Below, one piece after another: positions 56,605-64,000 of a stretch of DNA of 64,000 bases. Made by a program: the position numbers and the translations under genes. The notes below the pieces were generated by a model that searched no databases, had not been told where the DNA came from, and saw only the letters and a program-made list of their open reading frames with translations. Source of the DNA: Archangiaceae bacterium (GTDB taxonomy: Bacteria > Myxococcota > Myxococcia > Myxococcales > Myxococcaceae); the NCBI GenBank assembly GCA_016714225.1, contig JADJNS010000026.1, forward strand, positions 62,001 through 126,000, written 5' to 3'. Numbering within the stretch: position 1 is the stretch's first letter; the number at the start of each line of letters is the position of its first letter.

Positions 56605-56643
56605 ACGCGGTGCGTCAATTCTAAGAAACTGAGAACCGCTGCT

Positions 56644-59600
56644 TCAGTCGGCCGCGATGGCGTGCACCGAGTGCCTGAAGATGAAGATGCGCGACGTGTT
56701 GGTGCGGTTGTCGGCCGGCACCACGAAGAAGCCCGGGCCGCCGCTCTGGTGGTCTTTCGAGAACCCCGCCACCTGCCGGCCGTCTTTGAAGGTCACCCGC
56801 ACCTTCTGCCCGTCGGGGCTCGGCGCCTTCGCGCCCGCAGGCAGCATGAAGAAGATGGCCTTCACCCGCGCACGCGGAATCCGCTCGGGCACCGCTCCGG
56901 CGCTCGCCTCGAGCGCGACCGTCTCGCCCGCCAGGTCGGCGTCGCGAATCGAGCCGCGCTTCACCTGGCCCTCGAGCGTGTGGAGAATGACGCGGTGCTC
57001 GCCGCGCACTACGACCTGCGGCGCGTCTTCCGGGTGCAGGTTCGCGCCGGCGCGGTCGAACAGCTCGGCGCCCTTGGCCGCCACAGGCGGGCCGGGCACC
57101 GAAGGTCGCGGAGCCGCAGGCGGAGCGGCGGGCGCCCGCTGCGGTGCGGGCGCGGGAGGCGGCGGAGCGGCGGGCGCGCGCTGCTGCACTGGCGCGGGAG
57201 GCGGAGCCGGCGGCGGAGCGTACGCGCGCTGCGGCGGCGCAGGCGGAGGAGGAGGCGGCGGCGCCGGCGGGCGCGTCACCGGCATCGCCGGAGACGTGGT
57301 GGCCGCCGCGAACAGCTCAGGCCCCGGCGCTCCAGCGCCGTGGGTCGGCTCTTCTTCGTCGTCGATCACCACGCCGGTGATGACGTCGGTGTCGTCTTCG
57401 CTCTCGGTGGTGAGCTCCATCGCCGGCTGGCCCGAGCGCTGCCAGCTCTCTCCGGTGTTGAGCAGCTCGGGCCGCTCGAGAAAGTCGGCGTTGCTGGCGA
57501 GCGGCAGCGGGTCGGCCTCGGGGCTGGTCGGCTCTTCGGGCAGCGCCACGCCCATCGCCGCGTCGGGGTTGGCCAGCTGCGCCAGCGAGGCGCTCTCGAT
57601 GAGCGGCGAATCGACGGTCGCCTCGAGCTCGAGCAGCGGCTCGGGCTCGGTCTGCCCGCCGCCGTAGTCGAGGAAGTCGGCGGTTCTCGCCAGCTGCACC
57701 TTCTCGTCGGCGGCGCCGCTCAGGTCGAGCATCGGCTCGAGCGGCAGCGGCGCGTCGTCGAGCTCGACGTCGAAGTCGACCGGCTTGGGCGGCGGCGGCT
57801 GCGCCGGAAGCTCGGGCTCGATGTCGAAGTCGATCGGTTGGGGCGGCGGCGGCCGCGGCGGCAGCCCGACCGGCGCGAGCTCTTCACTCACCACGATCGA
57901 CGGCTCTGGCGTCACCGCGACCTCAGGCGTGGTGCTGGCCTCGATGACCGGGTCGGAGTCGATGTCGAAGTCCGGCACCGAGGGCCGCGGAGGAGGAGGC
58001 GGCGGCGGCGACGGCTCGGGCTCGCGGAAGACGATCAGCGGCTGCGGCGCGGGCGGGGTGGGCTCGGGCTCGCGAAAGACGATCAGCGGCTGCTCCTCCA
58101 CCGGCACCGGTCTGGCGATCGGCCCCAGGTCGAACCCGCCGGTGCTGGCAAGCGCGAGCGGCGACGGAGCCGACGGCGGCGGCGCGGGAGGCGGGCCGGG
58201 CGCCGGAGGAGGCGCCTTGACGATGGGGCCCAGGTCGAACCCTCCCAGGCTGGGAATCGCCAGGGGCGAAGGCTCCGCCGGCGCGGGAGGCGAAGCTTCG
58301 GCCTCGGCGAAGATTTCGGCGGGCTGCGGCTCGGGCTGCGAGGGTGGGGGAGGCGGCGGTGGCGCGGGCGGAGCCGGCTCGGGCTCGGCCGCCACCTCGA
58401 CGTCGAGGTCTTCGATCGGCGACGGCGCAGGAGCAGGCGGCTCTTCGATCGGCACCGCTACCCGCGTCTCGATGGGCGACGCCGGCGGAGGTGAAGGCGC
58501 CGGGGCAGCGACCGGCTCGGGCGCGGGCGGAGGCGGCGCCGGCGGCGGGGGTGAAGGCGGGGGAGCAGCGACCGGCTCGGGCGCGGGCGGAGGCGGCGCC
58601 GGCGGAGGAGGTGAAGGCGGCGGAGCAGCGACCGGCTCGGGCGCGGGCGGAGGTGGCGCCGGCGGAGGAGGTGAAGGCGGCGGAGCAGCGACCGGCTCGG
58701 GCGCGGGCGGGGCGGGTGGCGGCGGCGGCGCGAACTCCGGCTCGGGCGCCTTCGGGGCGGGCACGAACGCGGGCGCGGCGCTCACCGGAGGAGACGGGTC
58801 TTCCAGCGAGCTGCGCAGGTCGCCGAGCAGGTCGTCTGCGCCGAAGACCGAGGTCGCGGGAGCCGGCGCGGGAGTAGGGACCGGCGCCGGCGCGGGCGGG
58901 GGAGCGTGCGGCGGCGCTGCGAACGCCGCCTTGGCGGGCAGCGCCGAGCCGAAGCCCGAGAAGCTCGACGCAAAAGGCGGCTTGGGCGGCGGCGGCTTCT
59001 CGGTGAGCGGGCGCTCCTGCTGGCCGAAGATGGGCGCGCGAAACGGCTTGCCCATGATCGGTGCGCGCTTCGCCACCGGGGCGGGCGCGGCAGCCTTCGC
59101 GGCCGCCTCGGGAGACGGCGACGAGTCGAGCAGCGTCACGTCTTCGTCGCTGACCTCCATCACCTCGTCGTCGCCGACCTCTTGCGGCCCCTCTTCGAAG
59201 CCGAAGGTGGGAGTGCCCGGCGGCGGAGCCTGGTGCGGAGCGGGCGCCTGCTGCTGGGGGTACGGGGGCTGCGGAGCAGGCGGCTGCGCGGCTCCGAACG
59301 GCTGCCCCCATGACGGCGCCGCCGGCATGGGCTGCTGGGGTTGTTGCTGCGGCCACTGCTGCTGCTGCGGCCACTGCTGCTGCATCGGCTGCGCGTACTG
59401 GCCCGGCTGCTGCGGGTACGGCTCGGGCTGCTGCGCGTACGGCTCGGGCTGCTGCGGGTACTGCTCGGGCTGCTGAGGGTACTGCTCGGGCTGCGCGTAC
59501 TGCTCGGGCTGCGGTTGCTGGTTCGGGTCGTAGTAGCCGCCGCCGTAGCTCGGGTCGTAGCCGCCTTGTGGGTACTGCGCGTTCGGGTCGAGGTTCGGGT

Positions 59601-59961
59601 CGGCGTAGCCCTGCGGCTGCTGCGCGTTGGGGTCGTAGTACCCCGCGTTGGGATCATACGCCGCACCCGGCTGCTGGTTCGGGTCGGCATACTGGCCCTG
59701 CTGATTCGGGTCGTAGTAGCCGCCGCCGTAGCTCGGGTCGTACCCGGGCTGGGCGTACTGCTGGTTCGGGTCGTACCCCTGCGGGTACGCGTACCACTGG
59801 CCGTCTTCTCCCCAGTACCCACCCAGCGCCTGCGAGATGTCGATGCCCAGCCCCGCGGCGAGCTCTTGCCAGCGCTGCTCTTCCTGCGGCAGCAGACCGC
59901 TCGTCTTCCGCTTGTCGTCGAGAAAGCGGAACTCGCGCATCGCGGCCTGCGTGTCCGACAT
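56644..59961 (-). CDS. Long Gln/Pro-rich protein with C-terminal conserved domain
   Basis: 1105 residues from ATG 59961 (a TTG four codons upstream is possible). Residues 1-50 are an ordered helical start (REFRFLDDKRKTSGLLPQ). About 50-270 repeat Y-D-P-N-Q-Q and P-Q-Q-P units, and 270-900 are Pro/Ala-rich with acidic patches and four near-identical PPSPPPPAPPPPAPEP blocks. The last 130 residues form a folded domain (VVRGEHRVILHTLEGQVKRG, RIPRARVKAIFFMLP, FVVPADNRTNTSRIFIF) that I recognise only as a recurrent myxobacterial C-terminal domain (DUF6982-like). No signal peptide. The expected role is a cytoplasmic scaffold; unproven. Confidence 0.75.
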   Translation of the reverse strand: MSDTQAAMREFRFLDDKRKTSGLLPQEEQRWQELAAGLGIDISQALGGYWGEDGQWYAYPQGYDPNQQYAQPGYDPSYGGGYYDPNQQGQYADPNQQPGAAYDPNAGYYDPNAQQPQGYADPNLDPNAQYPQGGYDPSYGGGYYDPNQQPQPEQYAQPEQYPQQPEQYPQQPEPYAQQPEPYPQQPGQYAQPMQQQWPQQQQWPQQQPQQPMPAAPSWGQPFGAAQPPAPQPPYPQQQAPAPHQAPPPGTPTFGFEEGPQEVGDDEVMEVSDEDVTLLDSSPSPEAAAKAAAPAPVAKRAPIMGKPFRAPIFGQQERPLTEKPPPPKPPFASSFSGFGSALPAKAAFAAPPHAPPPAPAPVPTPAPAPATSVFGADDLLGDLRSSLEDPSPPVSAAPAFVPAPKAPEPEFAPPPPPAPPAPEPVAAPPPSPPPPAPPPPAPEPVAAPPPSPPPPAPPPPAPEPVAAPPPSPPPPAPPPPAPEPVAAPAPSPPPASPIETRVAVPIEEPPAPAPSPIEDLDVEVAAEPEPAPPAPPPPPPPSQPEPQPAEIFAEAEASPPAPAEPSPLAIPSLGGFDLGPIVKAPPPAPGPPPAPPPSAPSPLALASTGGFDLGPIARPVPVEEQPLIVFREPEPTPPAPQPLIVFREPEPSPPPPPPPRPSVPDFDIDSDPVIEASTTPEVAVTPEPSIVVSEELAPVGLPPRPPPPQPIDFDIEPELPAQPPPPKPVDFDVELDDAPLPLEPMLDLSGAADEKVQLARTADFLDYGGGQTEPEPLLELEATVDSPLIESASLAQLANPDAAMGVALPEEPTSPEADPLPLASNADFLERPELLNTGESWQRSGQPAMELTTESEDDTDVITGVVIDDEEEPTHGAGAPGPELFAAATTSPAMPVTRPPAPPPPPPPAPPQRAYAPPPAPPPAPVQQRAPAAPPPPAPAPQRAPAAPPAAPRPSVPGPPVAAKGAELFDRAGANLHPEDAPQVVVRGEHRVILHTLEGQVKRGSIRDADLAGETVALEASAGAVPERIPRARVKAIFFMLPAGAKAPSPDGQKVRVTFKDGRQVAGFSKDHQSGGPGFFVVPADNRTNTSRIFIFRHSVHAIAAD
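58501..58710. repeat. 60-bp tandem repeat, three and a half copies
   Basis: Units start at 58501, 58561, 58621 and 58681 (partial) and differ at only a few positions. They encode the repeated Pro-rich block of the protein above. The strict 60-base period and low divergence suggest recent expansion by slippage or unequal exchange. Confidence 0.85.
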
Positions 59962-59974
59962 GGGCGAGGACAAG

Positions 59975-61312
59975 CTAACGCGACTTCAGCTCGTCAGCGA
60001 GCTTCTCCTCGAACTCAGGCAACGTTCTTCCATAACGGCTGCTGAACACGGCGTCGAAAGGCTTACCGTTGCCCACTTCTTCGAACAGCCCCAGCAGGTT
60101 CTCGGCGCCGCCGGTCTTGAGCAGCAGGTGCACCGCGGCGCCCGAGAAGTCGTAGGCCAGGCGGGGGTCGGACATCGAGATGAGCGCCTGCTTCGCCATG
60201 CCCGAGAGCGGGGGCAGGGCCCCCTTCTGGGCCTCGCCGCGCAGCGCCGCCGCCGCCACCGGGGGAGGCCCGTCGCTGCCCACGTACCGCCACTCCACCC
60301 AGGTGGCGAGGCCCTCGTTCATCCACACCGGCACCCGGCCCGACTTGAAGTGCGCCTGCTCGTCGACCACCGCGTGCACGTACTCGTGCACCAGCACCGC
60401 CTGGTTGTGCGCGTTGATCTCGGCGGTGTCGTTCATGCGAATCGCGTTCTCCGAATAGAAGCCCGCCACCGAGCTTGCCGCCTGCGCTCCGTGGTGCATC
60501 ACGAACTCGCTCTTCGAATACAGAATCACGTCGGTCGGGCTCTGCCGCGACACGCCCAGCAGCCGGTTGCTGGCGGTGCGCGCCTCTTCCAGCGCGCCCT
60601 GCACCCGCCCTTCGTAGTCGGCGCGCTGACCGAAATCGCGCTGCCCGTTGAAGTAGCGAAACCGAAAGTACGCGTTGCCCCGCGTGCGCCGGCCCTCGTC
60701 GTCGACGCCCGACTCGTAGGACGAAGAATTCTCCCTCTCCGCCCTGGGGGAGAGGGTCGGGGTGAGGGGGACACCCCGCGGAGCCACCGCGACCGGCTCG
60801 ACCTGGTCGGCAGCCTTCGCCGACGCCCGAGCCTTCTTGAGCAGCGGCGCCGCTTCTTTGAAGGCCTTCGACTTCGGGCCGATCTGCGCCAGCTCGCTCA
60901 CCGCGCCGGCCGCGTCGTGCTCGGCCAGCAGCATGCGCCCCAGCTCGAGCGCGAACCGGTCGTCGCCCGCGAACACCCTTCGCCCGGTGCGCAACAGCCC
61001 CTCGGCCTCGGTGAGCTGCTCGGTCTTCACCGCCGCCTTCGCAGAGCAGAGCAGGGCCTCGGCGTCTTCGGCGAAGGCCACCGCCTTCTCGCCCAGTGAC
61101 AGCGCCATCACCGCATCGCCCGCCGAGAGCGCCACGCAGCCTTTGGCCAGCGCGCGCGCCACCTTCGCCCGGTCGCCCGCGGGCACCGCGTCGACCTTCA
61201 CCGCGGCCCAGGCGAGGTACAGCTCGTCCCACTGCTTCTTCGCCGCCATGCGTTCGGCGTCGGCGGCAGTGGGCGCGGCAGTCAGCAACGTGAGCGCGAG
61301 GGCGGCGAGCAC
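59975..61312 (-). CDS. Exported gluzincin metalloprotease (peptidase MA-like) with TPR part
   Basis: About 445 residues from a GTG at 61312. The true start could lie further up, inside the poly-G block. The signal peptide MLAALALTLLTAAPTA is followed by about 130 residues of helical repeats (VAFAEDAEALLCSAKAAVKT), an in-frame REP-like insert, then the protease domain with VLVHEYVHAVVDE (HExxH) and the downstream NEGLATWVEWR glutamate of the gluzincin type. Expected in the periplasm or outside. It ends 13 bases before the long Gln/Pro-rich gene and is probably co-transcribed with it. Confidence 0.8.
   Translation of the reverse strand: MLAALALTLLTAAPTAADAERMAAKKQWDELYLAWAAVKVDAVPAGDRAKVARALAKGCVALSAGDAVMALSLGEKAVAFAEDAEALLCSAKAAVKTEQLTEAEGLLRTGRRVFAGDDRFALELGRMLLAEHDAAGAVSELAQIGPKSKAFKEAAPLLKKARASAKAADQVEPVAVAPRGVPLTPTLSPRAERENSSSYESGVDDEGRRTRGNAYFRFRYFNGQRDFGQRADYEGRVQGALEEARTASNRLLGVSRQSPTDVILYSKSEFVMHHGAQAASSVAGFYSENAIRMNDTAEINAHNQAVLVHEYVHAVVDEQAHFKSGRVPVWMNEGLATWVEWRYVGSDGPPPVAAAALRGEAQKGALPPLSGMAKQALISMSDPRLAYDFSGAAVHLLLKTGGAENLLGLFEEVGNGKPFDAVFSSRYGRTLPEFEEKLADELKSR
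60733..60756. repeat. REP-like palindrome inserted inside the protease gene
   Basis: CCCTCTCC (60733-60740) and GGAGAGGG (60749-60756), followed by TCGGGGTGAGGGGG, the same type as 39999-40021. Read on the minus strand in frame it encodes PLTPTLSPRAEREN within the linker between the TPR part and the protease domain. Such elements usually lie between genes. Confidence 0.75.
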
Positions 61313-61336
61313 CGCCTCGAGATTTCGAGGCGTTCC

Positions 61337-61392
61337 CCGGGGGGGGGGGGGGGGGGGGCGGGGGGGGGGGGGGGGGGGGCCCGGCGGGGGCG
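61337..61392. other. Poly-G low-complexity block (probable artefact)
   Basis: Two G-runs of more than 20 bases with one C between them, in a gap between the stop of the cyclic-nucleotide-binding gene and the start of the metalloprotease gene. It resembles the block at 33365-34660 and makes the protease start uncertain. Confidence 0.8.
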
Positions 61393-61878
61393 CTAGAACG
61401 ACCAGTTGCTCAAGATCTTCTGGAAGTCGGCCAGCTCTTCCTTCTTGCCCTTGTTGCCCTCGATCAGCTTCTCGTTCATCGCCAGCAGCCGCTTGCTCAT
61501 CACTTGCGCGAGGTTGGCGACCACCTTCAGCGCCGCGAGGTGGCTCGTCTTGAGCAGCTCCTGAAAGCGCGCCGCGTCGATCTCGAGCAGCCGCGCGTCG
61601 CTCAGCACCGTCGCGGTCGCGGTGCGCTTGCCGCCTTCGCCCAGCAGGCTCATCTCGCCCAGCACGCTGCCTTCGCCGACCTGCGCCAGCGTCTGGCCCG
61701 ACATGCTGACCTCGATCTGGCCCTCGAGCACCACCAGAATCGAGTCGCCGTGCGCCCCCTGCGCAAAGAGCACCGTGCCCTTCTTCGCCTGCGACTCTCT
61801 GGCGATCGACGCCAGCTCGGTGGCTTCGCCCTGCGACAGCCCCTTGCACATCGGCAGCTTCATCAGTTGGTCGAGCAT
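61393..61878 (-). CDS. Cyclic-nucleotide-binding (CRP-fold) domain protein
   Basis: 161 residues from ATG 61878. A single cNMP domain (KKGTVLFAQGAHGDSILVVL, VGEGSVLGEMSLLGEGGKRTATATV) with the phosphate-binding-cassette sequence GEMSLLGEGGKRTAT and a C-terminal helix. There is no DNA-binding domain, so it may act as a sensor for another protein or as a structural scaffold. The ATG lies two bases after the stop of the glutamate dehydrogenase gene, so both are on one message. Confidence 0.85.
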   Translation of the reverse strand: MLDQLMKLPMCKGLSQGEATELASIARESQAKKGTVLFAQGAHGDSILVVLEGQIEVSMSGQTLAQVGEGSVLGEMSLLGEGGKRTATATVLSDARLLEIDAARFQELLKTSHLAALKVVANLAQVMSKRLLAMNEKLIEGNKGKKEELADFQKILSNWSF

Positions 61879-61880
61879 GT

Positions 61881-63110
61881 TCAGATCCCCCGCAGCACGG
61901 TCGCTTTGCCGACCCGCCCAATCGCCAGCACGTACGCCGAAGTTCGCAGCGGCAGCTTGCGGGTGCGCGAGATGTTCGCCACCCGCTCGTAGGCCTCGCG
62001 CATCAGCTTCTCCAGCTCGGTGTTCACCCGGTCTTCGTCCCACGTCACGTGCTGAAGGTTCTGCACCCACTCGAAGTAGCTCACCGTCACGCCGCCCGCG
62101 TTGGCGAGAATGTCGGGCACCACCAGCACGCCCTTCTTCTCGAACACCTCATCGGCCTCGGGCGTGCACGGCGCGTTCGCGCCCTCGAGAATGATCTTCG
62201 CCCGCACCTCTGCCGCCACCGACCGGGTCAGCACGCTGCCCAGCGCCGCCGGAATCAGCACGTCGCAGTCGCAGGTGAGCAGCTCTTCGCTGCCGCACGG
62301 CACGCCGCCGCCGAAGCCCTTCACCGAGCCCGTCTTGCGCGCGTGATCGAACAGCGCCGGCACGTCGAGCCCCTTCGGGTTCTTCACCCCGCCGTTCACG
62401 TCGCTCACCGCCACGATGATGCCGCCGTCTTCGTGCACCAGCCGCGCCGCGTGGCTGCCGACGTTGCCGAAGCCCTGCACCGCGAAGCGGGTGCCCTTCA
62501 CCGGCAGGCCCACGTCGCGGGCGATCTCCCGCGCGATGTAGAGCAGGCCGCGCCCGGTCGCCGCCTCACGCCCGCGGCTGCCGTACAGGTCGATCGGCTT
62601 GCCGGTCACCACCGCCGGCGAGTGCCCGTGGTACTTCGAGTACTGATCCATGATCCACGCCATCACCTGGGGGTTGGTGTTGACGTCGGGCGCGGGAATG
62701 TCGCGGGTCGGGCCGATGATGTCTTGAATCTGATCGACGAACTTGCGGGTCAGGCGCTCGAGCTCTTTGCTCGACAGGCCGATCGGGTCGACCCGAATGC
62801 CGCCCTTGGCGCCGCCGAACGGCAGGTTCACCACCGCCGTCTTCCACGTCATCAGCGAGGCCAGCGAGAGCACCTCGTCGCTGTCGACCTCGGGGTGGTA
62901 CCGCAGCCCGCCCTTCATCGGCCCGCGGCTGTTGTCGTGCTGCACGCGGTAGCCGTCGAAGGTTCGAATCTCTCCGTTGTCGAGCTCGATCGAGACCTGC
63001 ACCTTCACTTCACGAAGCGGCGCGGCGAGCAGCGTCTCGATTCGCTCGCCCACGTCCATGATGCGGGCTGCCTTCTTGAAGTAGTGGGCCGTCGCCTCGG
63101 CAGATGTCAT
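61881..63110 (-). CDS. gdhA: Glutamate dehydrogenase
   Basis: 409 residues from ATG 63110. Substrate and catalytic lysines lie in GPMKGGLRYHP (K66) and LPFGGAKGGIRVDP (K102), followed by DIPAPDVNTNPQVMAW and the dinucleotide motif AVQGFGNVGSHAARL. This is the hexameric GDH family that deaminates glutamate to 2-oxoglutarate or runs in reverse; cofactor choice (NAD or NADP) is not evident by eye. It heads the minus-strand unit that includes the cyclic-nucleotide-binding gene, and is divergent from an XRE regulator 25 bases away. Confidence 0.95.
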   Translation of the reverse strand: MTSAEATAHYFKKAARIMDVGERIETLLAAPLREVKVQVSIELDNGEIRTFDGYRVQHDNSRGPMKGGLRYHPEVDSDEVLSLASLMTWKTAVVNLPFGGAKGGIRVDPIGLSSKELERLTRKFVDQIQDIIGPTRDIPAPDVNTNPQVMAWIMDQYSKYHGHSPAVVTGKPIDLYGSRGREAATGRGLLYIAREIARDVGLPVKGTRFAVQGFGNVGSHAARLVHEDGGIIVAVSDVNGGVKNPKGLDVPALFDHARKTGSVKGFGGGVPCGSEELLTCDCDVLIPAALGSVLTRSVAAEVRAKIILEGANAPCTPEADEVFEKKGVLVVPDILANAGGVTVSYFEWVQNLQHVTWDEDRVNTELEKLMREAYERVANISRTRKLPLRTSAYVLAIGRVGKATVLRGI

Positions 63111-63134
63111 GGTGGCCGGGGAAGATACCCTCTC

Positions 63135-63632
63135 ATGCCAGCCTTCTGGGAAGATCCGACCGAGGACCTGCGCGACGACGCGAAGGAGAGCCTCAAGGCG
63201 CTCGCACGAAGAGTTCGCGCGCTGCGCGAGTCGCTCTCGCTCAAGCAGGAAGAGCTCGCCCAGCGCTGCGGCATCTCGGTCAGCTTCGTCTCGCTGCTCG
63301 AGCGCGGTGAGCGCAGCCCCAGCTACGAGACCCTGGTGCAGATCGCCAAGTCGCTCGAGGTGCCGGTTCAAGAGCTCTTCCGCGACGGCCCTTCACTCGA
63401 CGCCGCCGACCCCTCGCACGCCCGCCTGCTCGAGTTCGCGAAAAAGGCCCACCTGAGCCGCGCCCAGGTGGACCGTTTCATCGCCGTCGGCTACGCGATG
63501 TTCGGGCTCGAAGCCGAGCCCCGCGTGGGAAAGCGACCGAGCGTCTGCAGTGTCGAAAACTGCGGACGCCCGGTGCTCGCTCGAGGTCTGTGCGGGCCGC
63601 ACTACCACCGCGCCCGCCGCGCTCGGGTCTGA
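63135..63632 (+). CDS. XRE-family regulator with C-terminal Cys/His knuckle
   Basis: 165 residues from ATG 63135. An XRE helix-turn-helix at about 24-80 (VRALRESLSLKQEELAQR, GISVSFVSLLERGERSPSY), then a helical linker, then a C-terminal CSVENCGRPVLARGLCGPHY with the C-x4-C-x9-C-x3-H spacing of a small zinc knuckle. The starts of this gene and gdhA are 25 bases apart on opposite strands, so the regulator probably controls both. Confidence 0.85.
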   Translation: MPAFWEDPTEDLRDDAKESLKALARRVRALRESLSLKQEELAQRCGISVSFVSLLERGERSPSYETLVQIAKSLEVPVQELFRDGPSLDAADPSHARLLEFAKKAHLSRAQVDRFIAVGYAMFGLEAEPRVGKRPSVCSVENCGRPVLARGLCGPHYHRARRARV

Positions 63633-63635
63633 GGG

Positions 63636-64000
63636 TTACGCAGCCGGAGTGTGCTGCTGCAGCTTCTGGGCGTCCTTGATGTCGCCCTGGAGCGTCTTCA
63701 CCGACTGATCGATCAGCGAGTCGAGCTTCTTGTCGCTGCTCGCCCCGCGCCAGCCCTGCAGCCGGTCGATCGCCTTCTGCGAGCCGTCGATCACGTCAGA
63801 GAGGAACTGCGAGTCGAACTCGGTGCCCTGCAGGTTGCGCAGGCGGTCGAGCTTCGCTTCCTTGCGCTCCTTCGCCTGCTGCTGCCGATCGGCGTTCGCC
63901 ATGCCCGTCGAGAGCGAGGGGTTGTTCACGCCGCTCTGATCATTCGACGGCGCCTCGGCGTTCTTCTCGGCCCGCGTCGCCGGCGGCGTGTTGCCGTAGT
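63636..64000 (-). CDS. DUF4142-type protein (C-terminal part, gene runs off the window)
   Basis: The open frame continues to the right edge without a start; visible part 121 residues. The C-terminal 80 residues carry the DUF4142 pattern LDRLRNLQGTEFDSQFLSD, DGSQKAIDRLQGW and the final DQSVKTLQGDIKDAQKL. The family is helical and of unknown function, often exported. Convergent with the XRE gene (3 bases between stops). An internal GTG at 63929 is not the natural start. Confidence 0.7.
   Translation of the reverse strand, partial: YGNTPPATRAEKNAEAPSNDQSGVNNPSLSTGMANADRQQQAKERKEAKLDRLRNLQGTEFDSQFLSDVIDGSQKAIDRLQGWRGASSDKKLDSLIDQSVKTLQGDIKDAQKLQQHTPAA

Noticed and set aside
62049..63134. Long plus-strand frame antisense to gdhA leading into the XRE gene
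   Set aside because: Shadow of the minus-strand gene; the regulator starts at 63135 with a sensible N-terminus.

Overview
The window is GC-rich chromosomal DNA (strong G/C preference at third codon positions) that looks like a member of the Myxococcota (order Myxococcales or a close relative). The reasons are the mix of serine/threonine protein kinases (one coupled to an unusual sigma factor), PilZ proteins, Gly/Ser/Thr-rich secreted lipoproteins, RCC1 and beta-helix surface lipoproteins, several START/SRPBCC proteins, and paired E1 alpha/beta dehydrogenase genes. No rRNA, tRNA, phage, insertion sequence, integrase or CRISPR array could be supported. It reads as ordinary chromosome plus a few unusual protein architectures.

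Layout. 0.1-10 kb: zinc-ribbon Ser/Thr kinase, 2-oxoacid dehydrogenase E1 alpha/beta pair, PilZ protein, receiver-like protein, a frameshifted dimethylglycine/sarcosine dehydrogenase-like gene, small membrane and lipoprotein genes, and a WYL-type regulator with a TGACA-N5-TGTCA operator. 10-20 kb: GNAT/FemAB-like protein, START protein, Cys-rich lipoprotein, TPR kinase translationally coupled to a sigma factor, seven-repeat RCC1 lipoprotein. 20-27 kb: LytS/LytT-type two-component pair, two tandem paralogous beta-barrel-like proteins, and a PpiC - HupE - DUF3604 operon. 27-33.4 kb: a TetR gene coupled to a DUF6178-like gene, divergent from a 1458-residue protein that joins an anthrax-lethal-factor-like metalloprotease to AAA+ modules and a zinc ribbon. 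This is the most novel item here. 33.4-34.7 kb: homopolymer-rich sequence that I read as an assembly artefact. 34.7-40 kb: Lhr helicase and Nei glycosylase pair. 40-45.6 kb: a minus-strand run of multiheme-type cytochrome, secreted and FAD-oxidoreductase genes. 45.9-51.7 kb: fused LeuC/LeuD-type hydratase, thiolase and isopropylmalate/homocitrate synthase-like gene, with small proteins between. 51.7-53.5 kb: a protease-like membrane protein lacking the catalytic serine and two rhomboid-like membrane proteins. 53.6-60 kb: beta-helix lipoprotein, PilZ protein, long Pro/Gln-rich protein. 60-64 kb: secreted metalloprotease, cyclic-nucleotide-binding protein, glutamate dehydrogenase, XRE regulator, partial DUF4142 protein.

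Sequence quality matters. There are two homopolymer blocks (about 33365-34660 and 61337-61392) and at least three single-base frameshifts (near 6832, 34742 and 43947) inside otherwise intact genes. These are more likely sequence errors than decay, so the genes concerned should be read as possibly intact in the organism.
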